64,000 nucleotides of DNA, taken from an uncultured Bacteroidia bacterium (GTDB lineage: Bacteria; Bacteroidota; Bacteroidia; Bacteroidales; UBA932). Where the stretch lies: the NCBI GenBank assembly GCA_902798975.1, contig CADBYT010000010.1, positions 1 through 64,000 of the forward strand, given 5' to 3'. The position numbers and the translations under genes are program-made. Positions 31,829 to 39,457 of the stretch are shown piece by piece. The notes beneath the pieces were generated by a model, which worked only from the letters and a program-made list of their open reading frames with translations, was not told where the DNA came from and did not search any database. The number at the start of each line of letters is the position of its first letter. The first letter of the stretch is position 1.

Positions 31829-34800
31829 ATGGAGTTAAAAGATTATATAGCAGCAATAAACCTGCAGTTCCAAACCGGTATAGCGCGAGAACACTCCTAT
31901 AGGCCAGCTCTCCAACAATTACTGTCTTCTTTGATGCCTTTCGCTGTGGTGACAAACGAACCGGCAAGGGTGGCTTGTGGTGCACCTGATTTCATCGTTT
32001 CAGAAAAAAAGACAGGGCAGCCAATCGCATTCTTCGAGGCCAAAGATATTGATGATTCCGATCTTGACGGCCGTAAATCTCACAAAGAACAGTTCTCTCG
32101 TTACAAGAACTCACTTGACACGATTGTTTTTACCGACTATCTTGATTTTCACCTCTATGAGTTTGGAGAGTGGGTAGAGAACGTCCGGATAGGTGAGATC
32201 CGTGGGAACAAGATTGTTCTCGTTAAAGAGAACGAAGCAAAGTTTCTGGAGCTTATTTCCTACGTTGGGAACTCTCATCCTCAGAAGATAACATCTGCTT
32301 CAAAGCTTGCTGCCATGATGGCATCAAAGGCTCGTCTACTCGCTGAGACCATCAAGAAATCCTTCAGCGAGGAGAACAACAGTTATGACAACCGCCAGTT
32401 GCAAGGACGATATGAAGCATTTAAAAAGGTCCTGATACACGACCTCACAACAGATGCCTTCTCCGATATTTATGCCCAGACTATCGCCTACGGCATGTTT
32501 GCCGCGAGACTTCATGACACTACTCCGGACGACTTCTCTAGGATGGAAGCAGCAACACTGATACCCAAGTCCAATCCGTTCCTGCGGCAAGTATTCCAGA
32601 GTATAGCTGGCTTCAATATCGATGATAGGATTTCGTGGATTGTAGATGACCTGGTGGCAACATTCCAGTCTACGGACATTGAAAAAATTATGGGGACCTA
32701 CTCCAAGGATGAGATCCACAATGACCCCATGATTCACTTCTACGAGGACTTCCTTGCAGCATACGATCCACAGCTCAGGAAAGCCAAGGGGGTATGGTAC
32801 ACCCCGCAACCGGTCGTGCAGTTCATCGTCAAGAGCGTTGATGAAATCTTGCAGAAGGAATTCGGGCTGCCGATGGGACTGGCTGATTCCGGCAAAATCC
32901 ACTGGGATGTCGTCAACGACCAGTACACGGGAAAGAAGGGAGAGACCAAAACCATCTCGAAAGATTTTCACCGCGTTCAGATTCTCGACCCGGCAACGGG
33001 AACGGGCACTTTCCTTGCTGAAGTCATTCGGCAGGTCTATTCCAAATTCGAGAATATGAAAGGGATGTGGCAAGGCTATGTGGAAGACAGCTTGTTGCCG
33101 CGTTTGAATGGCTTTGAAATATTGATGGCATCATATGCAGTAGCCCATCTGAAACTAGACATGCTGCTTAAGAATACCGGCTATAATCATGTTAAGGATA
33201 GCCGCTTTAAAGTTTTCCTCACTAATTCGTTGGAAGAATGCGACCCAGATACCGGAACGCTCTTCTCTACCTGGCTTTCCGATGAAGCAACTGAGGCTAA
33301 CTACATCAAGCGGGATTGCCCGGTGATGGTGATGCTTGGCAACCCTCCCTATTCTGGTATTTCGTCAAATAATGGCGAATGGATTACCAATCTAATCGAG
33401 GAATATAAGAAAGAACCTGGTGGAAAGGAAAAGTTGCAAGAGCGTAAAATATGGCTGAATGACGATTATGTCAAATTCTTGCGCTTAGCCCAAATGTATG
33501 TAGATCGCACTGGTTCAGGTGTTGTAGCATACATAAACAACAATGGCTTCCTAGACAATCCTACCTTCCGTGGAATGCGTTGGAATCTTATGCGCTCTTT
33601 TGATAAGATTTACGTTCTTAACCTCCACGGCAATAGTCAGAAAAAAGAGACAGCTCCCAATGGTGGCAAAGATGAAAATATCTTTGACATTATGGTTGGG
33701 ACGAGCATTAACATTTTTGTAAAGACTGGAAAGAAAGGGAAAGATGAGTTAGCAGAGGTTTGCTATGCTGACATCTATGGCGAACGAGATTTTAAATACG
33801 ACTTCCTTAGAGCTAATAGTTGTTCTTCGGTTGATTATCAGGCGGTTTCTCCCGTTCCTCCTTTCTATTTTTGGAACAAAAATGATTATTCAGCCAAAAC
33901 TGAATATGACGCAGGTTTTTCAGTAGAGGAGTTATTCTGCTGCAATGTTATGGGTGTCACAACAGCTCGTGACCGAATGGTGATAGATACTGATCGCAAT
34001 CGATTGCTTGAAAGAATACGTCGTTTTGCCGACCCTAATTACACTGATGACGAAACAAGGCAGTATTTCTTTGGCAACAAAACCGCAGGGAAATACCTTC
34101 CTGGTGATTCTCGTGGATGGAGTATGTCGAAAGCTCGCAACAGCATCAGAGGTTTTGACCACAATTCAGTTATTATCCCTATAACATATCGGCCATTTGA
34201 CAACGAATTCATTTATTATTGCCAAGAAATGGTTGACTGGCCACGTATGTCCATTATGAGGCATCTGCAAGAAGAGAATGTGGGGTTCTGCTCTGTCCGG
34301 ATTAATAGTCGTGATAATGAGCATACATATTTTGTCACTGACAATATTATGGACAAGACGCTTCTTTCTTCTAAAGATAATGCCAACGTATTTCCGCTTT
34401 ATCTTTATGAAAACGATGAAAAGCGCCCTAATCTTGATAAGGACATCTGGAGTAGGATTAATGCATCCGTTGGTAGAGAGGTGAGGCCTGAAGAGATTCT
34501 TGGTTATATCTACGGTGTCCTTTATAGCACGAAGTATCGTGAGAAATATAAAGAGTTCCTCAAGGTAGACTTTCCACGTGTACCGTATCCATCTAGTACA
34601 GAACAGTTCCAGATGATTGCCGAAAAAGGCAATGAATTGATACGCCTTCACTTGATGAAGGAGGCGGACCGCTGGCCGACTAGCGTCACCTTCCCGGAGA
34701 ACGGCGACAACATAATTGAAGAACTCACTTGGTCGCCCGAAGAAGGTGGTCGTGTCAAGATTAATAAGACACAATACCTTGGCAACGTTTCCGCTACTGC

Positions 34801-34966
34801 TTGGAATGCCTACATCGGTGGCTACCAGCCCGCCCAGAAATGGCTCAAAGACCGCAAAGGACGTACTCTTGACTACCAGGACATCCTGCATTATGGGCAC
34901 ATCATCTATGCCTTGGGGGAAACAGATAGGATAATGAAAGAGATTGATGAAATTGGTGTAGTTTAG
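31829..34966 (+). CDS. Type IIG (type ISP-like) single-chain restriction-modification enzyme
   Basis: The protein is 1045 aa from ATG 31829. Residues 1-~160 hold a PD-(D/E)XK nuclease (A-P-D-F-I at 52-56 with D54; F-F-E-A-K with E70 and K72). A helical connector follows. The N6-adenine methyltransferase has motif I D-P-A-T-G-T-G-T-F at 387-395 and motif IV N-P-P-Y at 505-508. The C-terminal half resembles the LlaBIII-type specificity domain (E-I-L-G-Y-I-Y-G-V-L-Y-S, F-P-R-V-P-Y-P). Unlike true type ISP enzymes there is no helicase. It should methylate and cleave at one asymmetric site, defending against phage. Base composition is AT-richer than the flanks, as expected for transferred DNA. Confidence 0.88.
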   Translation: MELKDYIAAINLQFQTGIAREHSYRPALQQLLSSLMPFAVVTNEPARVACGAPDFIVSEKKTGQPIAFFEAKDIDDSDLDGRKSHKEQFSRYKNSLDTIVFTDYLDFHLYEFGEWVENVRIGEIRGNKIVLVKENEAKFLELISYVGNSHPQKITSASKLAAMMASKARLLAETIKKSFSEENNSYDNRQLQGRYEAFKKVLIHDLTTDAFSDIYAQTIAYGMFAARLHDTTPDDFSRMEAATLIPKSNPFLRQVFQSIAGFNIDDRISWIVDDLVATFQSTDIEKIMGTYSKDEIHNDPMIHFYEDFLAAYDPQLRKAKGVWYTPQPVVQFIVKSVDEILQKEFGLPMGLADSGKIHWDVVNDQYTGKKGETKTISKDFHRVQILDPATGTGTFLAEVIRQVYSKFENMKGMWQGYVEDSLLPRLNGFEILMASYAVAHLKLDMLLKNTGYNHVKDSRFKVFLTNSLEECDPDTGTLFSTWLSDEATEANYIKRDCPVMVMLGNPPYSGISSNNGEWITNLIEEYKKEPGGKEKLQERKIWLNDDYVKFLRLAQMYVDRTGSGVVAYINNNGFLDNPTFRGMRWNLMRSFDKIYVLNLHGNSQKKETAPNGGKDENIFDIMVGTSINIFVKTGKKGKDELAEVCYADIYGERDFKYDFLRANSCSSVDYQAVSPVPPFYFWNKNDYSAKTEYDAGFSVEELFCCNVMGVTTARDRMVIDTDRNRLLERIRRFADPNYTDDETRQYFFGNKTAGKYLPGDSRGWSMSKARNSIRGFDHNSVIIPITYRPFDNEFIYYCQEMVDWPRMSIMRHLQEENVGFCSVRINSRDNEHTYFVTDNIMDKTLLSSKDNANVFPLYLYENDEKRPNLDKDIWSRINASVGREVRPEEILGYIYGVLYSTKYREKYKEFLKVDFPRVPYPSSTEQFQMIAEKGNELIRLHLMKEADRWPTSVTFPENGDNIIEELTWSPEEGGRVKINKTQYLGNVSATAWNAYIGGYQPAQKWLKDRKGRTLDYQDILHYGHIIYALGETDRIMKEIDEIGVV

Positions 34967-35070
34967 TTGTTATATGGAGAACGAAGTTGGCCAAAGCACA
35001 ATTGAGCTTTATTAAGACTCCGGGGACTCTGATTTATAATTCCTTGAGGGAGGTATATTCTTAAAGTGAC

Positions 35071-35544
35071 ATGTTAATGATAGATACAGGAAGTAGTTTT
35101 GTCTTACCGGAAGTTGAAAAGCACGGTCAAAGTGAATTGTGCGCTTTGGTAAAGGTTCTTGATAAAGAACTTTTTGATTTACGGCTCGAAGCGCTGACAA
35201 TGATTCTTAATCATTTCAAAAACAAACCTACACATAGGTATCGTTTTATCTGTCTGGATGAGTGTATCAAGTATAGAGAAGCTGCTTATTCTATGCCTTT
35301 GGTCCGCTTTACATACACCGATAGTGATTATAATATTGCAGTTTATACTGAAAATATTACAGAGGCGTTTGTGGATGACGATGGAATTATCAAGGTGAGG
35401 GTTAGTAGGGCTCGATATGATTCCATACCGTTAGGTGATGTTAAAAATCCGGAAGCTGTTCTTGATTTCATTTCAATGGTAAAAAACAGATCTTCCATTA
35501 TCGGTTCCAATACGGAAGGATGTGTTATTTGTGAGACGCGATGA
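35071..35544 (+). CDS. Hypothetical protein downstream of the restriction-modification gene
   Basis: This 157-aa soluble, mixed alpha/beta protein has no signal peptide, and I do not recognise it. Segments such as Y-R-F-I-C-L-D-E-C-I-K-Y-R-E-A and V-R-F-T-Y-T-D-S-D-Y-N-I-A-V-Y suggest a compact domain. The start may be ATG 35071 or 35077. It lies 105 bases after the type IIG gene and shares its low GC content, so it was probably acquired with it. A defence-related role is only a guess from position. Confidence 0.6.
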   Translation: MLMIDTGSSFVLPEVEKHGQSELCALVKVLDKELFDLRLEALTMILNHFKNKPTHRYRFICLDECIKYREAAYSMPLVRFTYTDSDYNIAVYTENITEAFVDDDGIIKVRVSRARYDSIPLGDVKNPEAVLDFISMVKNRSSIIGSNTEGCVICETR

Positions 35545-35658
35545 TTAAGTGACAACGACGGAATCAATGCCCCACCCACAGCGCAATGAAATGTGCCGTT
35601 ACGGAGCATCACCACCCGGAGAAACAAGGACAAGGCCATCCCAGTAAAGGGTGAATCC

Positions 35659-35688
35659 TTGTCCTTATTTGAATTATCAGTACATTTG
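35659..35688 (+). promoter_or_regulatory. Promoter of the 35.7-37.6 kb peptide/fimbrillin pair
   Basis: TTG at 35659-35661 and TACATTTG at 35681-35688 are spaced by 19 bases, a good match to the Bacteroidota consensus. The peptide gene starts at 35713. Confidence 0.75.
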
Positions 35689-35712
35689 CAACAATGCAGG
35701 TTAGGAACAGAT

Positions 35713-35829
35713 ATGGAGCCCAAAGAATTCTACGAATCACCCTTGACGCAGTTGATCGAGGTGGAGCAGGAGGGTGTGGTGTGCGCCAGCGGCGGTGATT
35801 ATCCCAAATGGCCCGGGGAAGACATTTAA
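35713..35829 (+). CDS. 38-aa peptide of the Y-x-x-P...EGVVCASG family
   Basis: M-E-P-K-E-F-Y-E-S-P-L-T-Q-L-I-E-V is followed by Q-E-G-V-V-C-A-S-G-G-D and a short tail ending G-E-D-I. It is the only plus-strand member. The frame is open upstream, but the good promoter at 35659-35688 makes 35713 the start. It is followed after 18 bases by a fimbrillin-like gene that has its own AGGAGG. Confidence 0.7.
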   Translation: MEPKEFYESPLTQLIEVEQEGVVCASGGDYPKWPGEDI

Positions 35830-35847
35830 TTTCAGGAGGACAGTGCG

Positions 35848-37620
35848 ATGAAAAAAGCAATCTTACTTCTTTGCATGACAGCGGGCCTGATGTCCTGCGC
35901 CAAGGGGCTTCTTTACCCTCAAGAGGAAAGCGCCCGGAACGAGGGCGTTCCCATGACCTTCGACGTGACCGTACTTGAAACCAAGGCAGCCAAGACCGGC
36001 TGGGCCGACGGCGACAAGATTTATGTCTTCTTCAACGGACTGGAGACCAAATACCTGGTAATGACTTACAGCATCGGCACCGGCTGGTCCGATGCCTCGG
36101 GCGGAGGCGACTTGCTGGATACCGATTTCAGCGGCCTGGGCACGAAGAAGCTCTCCGCCGTTCATTTCCCCGTGGCAGTGGACGTAACCTATTCAGACAG
36201 CAAGTTCTCCTTCACCAGCGGCAACAAACCGGTGTATAACTACTACCTCTTTGAAGAAGGCAAAGACTACACCGTGGACGGCACCACGGTAAGCGCCACG
36301 CTGTCGATGGGTAAGCCCGCAGATATGGTGCAGATTCACGTGGCCGGCATCGAAAGCAGCGTGGCCGCTTATACTTTTTGCTGTTCGAAGATCAAGCCCG
36401 TGGCTTGTACCAGCGTAGGTGTCGACGGATCCGTCACCGAGAGCGTCCTGCAAGCCGGTGCCCGGCTGAGCGGTATCGCCGACAGCGACGGCGGCATCTT
36501 CGCAGGACGGCTCACCAGTCCGGATGTGCCTGCCGATTATGAATTCACGGTGACCGACGGCACCGAGATCTACACCCTGACCCGCACGGGCAAAACCCTC
36601 ACGGCAGGCACGATGTATAATTTCCCGGCATTGAGCGTGACCGGCGGTGCCAACTGGACCGTCACTGCGGCTTCCAACCTGCGGGGCGGCTTGGACATCC
36701 GCGAAGGCTACGATCCGGACAAAGGTTTCCCGATCCAGGTCACGGCCAATGCCTCCACGGCGAGCGCCAAGGCGAAATATTACACGGTCAGATGGCGCAA
36801 CCTGGACGATCCGGATGACACCGGCGAGGAGCGCGTCACGATCCAGGATCCCGCGCAGGAGTACACTGCCACCTATTACTGGAAGCCGGGCTGGCTGACC
36901 GACGACGCGCTGATCGAGAACATCCGGTATTCGTTCGACGTCATCCTCGAAAACGACAACGAGAAGGTGCTGCTGAACGATCCACAGTCGATGGACTTTG
37001 TCAAGATCCACTACGATCCCAACCCGGGCCCCTGGACGGCCGCCAACAAGCCGCAGGTATCCTGGCCGCCGCAGAAAGTGACCGACCTCGACTTCTCGGC
37101 GGGCGACTTCCTGGATTCCTACATGGACGTGTCCAACTGCTACTATCAGATGCGCGGCTCCTCGCCGAATTCTACCAACGACCTAGGCATGGACAACCTG
37201 TTCACCATTGGTTCAAAGAATAACCTCGAGTGGAACAGCGGCACGATGTTCCTCTATTATCCGGCCCACGACAACCTCACGGGCATCGACAGGTTGCAGG
37301 TTTCCACGCGCGGATCCGAGACCAACCGCGTCCAGCCGTGCGAACTGTCGGCCGACATCCTGTGGTTCTGCCTCAAGAGAGATCTGACGGAAGACCGCGG
37401 CGTGTTCCGGATGAGCAACGGCGACGGGTTTGACCAGGAGCCGGACTGGACGAAGGACATCCGCGGCAACGGCAACGTCACCGGAGCCAGCACGCTCGAG
37501 CGCCTGGATTTCCTCACCGGCCAGTCGACCCTGTATATCGGGTCCACGGAAAGCCAGCACCGCTCCCGCGCGAAGTATCTCTACATCCGCGTGGTGCGCA
37601 AGCACGATTTCACATCATAG
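35848..37620 (+). CDS. Fimbrillin-like surface lipoprotein
   Basis: This 590-aa protein has an AGGAGG 10 bases before the ATG and lipoprotein signal L-L-L-C-M-T-A-G-L-M-S-C. The first ~270 residues parallel the FISUMP lipoprotein (D-K-I-Y-V-F-F-N-G / L-V-M-T-Y / T-K-K-L-S-A-V-H-F-P), so both share a fimbrillin-like N-domain. The C-terminal ~300 residues differ, rich in W, Y and D (Y-Y-W-K-P-G-W, L-S-A-D-I-L-W-F-C-L-K-R), and I do not recognise them. They may be a binding head. Second gene of a peptide/lipoprotein pair. The last 11 bases overlap the 3' end of the convergent gene at 37610. Confidence 0.75.
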   Translation: MKKAILLLCMTAGLMSCAKGLLYPQEESARNEGVPMTFDVTVLETKAAKTGWADGDKIYVFFNGLETKYLVMTYSIGTGWSDASGGGDLLDTDFSGLGTKKLSAVHFPVAVDVTYSDSKFSFTSGNKPVYNYYLFEEGKDYTVDGTTVSATLSMGKPADMVQIHVAGIESSVAAYTFCCSKIKPVACTSVGVDGSVTESVLQAGARLSGIADSDGGIFAGRLTSPDVPADYEFTVTDGTEIYTLTRTGKTLTAGTMYNFPALSVTGGANWTVTAASNLRGGLDIREGYDPDKGFPIQVTANASTASAKAKYYTVRWRNLDDPDDTGEERVTIQDPAQEYTATYYWKPGWLTDDALIENIRYSFDVILENDNEKVLLNDPQSMDFVKIHYDPNPGPWTAANKPQVSWPPQKVTDLDFSAGDFLDSYMDVSNCYYQMRGSSPNSTNDLGMDNLFTIGSKNNLEWNSGTMFLYYPAHDNLTGIDRLQVSTRGSETNRVQPCELSADILWFCLKRDLTEDRGVFRMSNGDGFDQEPDWTKDIRGNGNVTGASTLERLDFLTGQSTLYIGSTESQHRSRAKYLYIRVVRKHDFTS

Positions 37621-38224
37621 CAGCTTGAACCCCTAATCCTCCGCAGCCGCCGCCAATACCGGCGCCGCCGGCTTCATAGAGTATATTGGCAACAGGACCA
37701 CCGGTAGCGTCAATCACACCATCGTAGATATTGATATTTCCATAATTGTGCGTATTCTTGCCTGCACCGATACCTGCCGAGGCATCTCCTCCTACCACCT
37801 TGATGTGGCCGTCGAAGATGCTTATATCCCCAACGCTTTGTGTATAGTTTCCACCGATGGCCGCACAATCGTTCCCGCCGTATAAATCCAGGTTTCCGCC
37901 GTGAATCTCTATGTTTCCACCTCTTTCTACTTCCATGTTATCATCACTGCCGCCCAGCCCGCCAGACTCGTCGTTATCACTGTTGTTGACCAGTTTCCCC
38001 ATAGAGGATCCTGAAGACTGGGCGTGAATATAGATGGTATGTCCTTCGTACGCCTTGATTTCCTTCTCGAAATGAAGCTTGGCCCCGTCGCAGAGGATGA
38101 TATGCACATTCGGCCCCCGGACAAACAGCGATTTTACGTTCGCTTCTTCTTCGTCCACCACATAAAACTCGTCCACTTCGCTGTTCTCCGTGCCCAAATA
38201 CAACAAGTCATCCAAAGATAGCAA
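37610..38224 (-). CDS. Beta-helix repeat protein, probably a truncated fimbrillin tail
   Basis: This 204-aa frame has no signal peptide. Its second half carries G-G-N-I-E-I-H-G-G, G-D-I-S-I-F-D-G and G-N-I-N-I-Y-D-G turns with A-A-I-G-G / A-G-I-G-A-G segments. This is the repeat type of the two large fimbrillin-like lipoproteins but without the laddered cysteines. The N-terminal half has the R-G-P-N-V-H-I-I-L-C-D-G-A-K-L-H strand pattern that begins such domains. No peptide gene or lipoprotein signal precedes it, so it is likely the detached tail of a lost gene. Confidence 0.55.
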   Translation of the reverse strand: MLSLDDLLYLGTENSEVDEFYVVDEEEANVKSLFVRGPNVHIILCDGAKLHFEKEIKAYEGHTIYIHAQSSGSSMGKLVNNSDNDESGGLGGSDDNMEVERGGNIEIHGGNLDLYGGNDCAAIGGNYTQSVGDISIFDGHIKVVGGDASAGIGAGKNTHNYGNINIYDGVIDATGGPVANILYEAGGAGIGGGCGGLGVQAAMM

Positions 38225-38297
38225 TCTTTAATTATGCATGCGTACAAAACGGCACCCTCGCCTCCGGAATCCCCGGCAATCCTGAAACTGTCGGCAC

Positions 38298-39374
38298 TTA
38301 CTGAAGCAGGCCGGAAAGGATGGCGTCCAGGTCCGGCTGGGATTCGTGGACCAGGATCTCCCCGGTTTGGCAGTCGATCAGAAAAACCCTCGGGATAAAC
38401 TCGATGCCATAATCCTTATAAACTTTGCTGTCGCTGCTGGCCAACACGTTGATCCAGCTCATCCCATTCTCCTCTACATAGGATTTCCACTCCTTGGCCT
38501 TGGAATCCTGGGATATGCTGTATATCTCCAGCCCCTTGTCATGATACTTGGCATAGACCTCCTTCATCGTGGGGATGGATTTTACGCAATTCAGGCACCA
38601 GGTCGCCCAGAAATCCAGGATGACATAGCGGTTGTCCGGATCGTCAATGACAGCGCTCAGGCGGACAGGAACGTCGTCCACATTCGGATACTCCATATCG
38701 ATGTAACGCTGACCAACGAGATTGACCTCCTCTTCGAGGGCCTTATCCCGGCGCTCTGCCGCTTCCGCCCTGCGGACCAGGTTTTTTTTCAAGGTCGAGA
38801 TATACCGCTTATAGGTCTTGGCCAGGTCCGGGGACAATCGGTCAAGGGTTTCCGATGCCCGGGCGAGATCGTCCGGGTAATCGTCAGCATGTACCAAAGC
38901 CAGGAGATTCGTTCGTTCTTCACCGATCGCCTCTTCCCAAAGAGCCTCCCGGGCGTCAGGATCCGCCGCCAGAATCTTATGGTAAGCATCGTTCAGGGCC
39001 GTTCCTGTCGCGCCCGTGCCCATGTCACGCTCATCTTCGGCATGGACATCGACGATGATGGTGCCGGCCTCCAGGAAGAAATCCTTCAGCTGGCCCCCGT
39101 CATACGGATTGGCAAATACATCGTCGGGATTACTGGCATACAGATACACGTGGGTCGGAGCCGCGATCCGGGGATGAAATTCGAAGGTCCCATTCTCGAC
39201 CGTAGTAGTAGAAATGGTTTTCCATTCGTTCCACTCGTCCTGCAAAACGAGTTCAGCCCCGTCCTTGACACCTTGGACGGTGCCTTTGACGGTACAGGAT
39301 TCGATATGGGGCTGACAGGCGCTGAAGCCGGTCAGCAACGAGACGAAAAAGGTAAACAGGGTCTTGCCGTTCAT
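38298..39374 (-). CDS. TlpA-like thioredoxin-fold lipoprotein with N-terminal DUF4369
   Basis: The protein is 358 aa from ATG 39374 (15 codons inside the longest frame), giving signal L-F-T-F-F-V-S-L-L-T-G-F-S-A-C. An N-terminal beta-rich DUF4369-like domain (C-T-V-K-G-T-V-Q-G-V-K-D-G-A-E-L) is followed by a helical linker. Then comes a thioredoxin domain with redox pair W-A-T-W-C-L-N-C and the cis-Pro in E-F-I-P-R-V-F-L-I-D. It likely reduces or isomerises disulfides in the periplasm. Neighbouring surface proteins with many cysteines (39458-41488) are possible clients; that link is inference. Confidence 0.85.
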   Translation of the reverse strand: MNGKTLFTFFVSLLTGFSACQPHIESCTVKGTVQGVKDGAELVLQDEWNEWKTISTTTVENGTFEFHPRIAAPTHVYLYASNPDDVFANPYDGGQLKDFFLEAGTIIVDVHAEDERDMGTGATGTALNDAYHKILAADPDAREALWEEAIGEERTNLLALVHADDYPDDLARASETLDRLSPDLAKTYKRYISTLKKNLVRRAEAAERRDKALEEEVNLVGQRYIDMEYPNVDDVPVRLSAVIDDPDNRYVILDFWATWCLNCVKSIPTMKEVYAKYHDKGLEIYSISQDSKAKEWKSYVEENGMSWINVLASSDSKVYKDYGIEFIPRVFLIDCQTGEILVHESQPDLDAILSGLLQ

Positions 39375-39457
39375 ACTAACCAACGATTTGTCGAAACGAA
39401 GATAAGCATTTCCACACAAAATAATAACCTCGCAACACTGTTTTCGGGATCTCCTCC

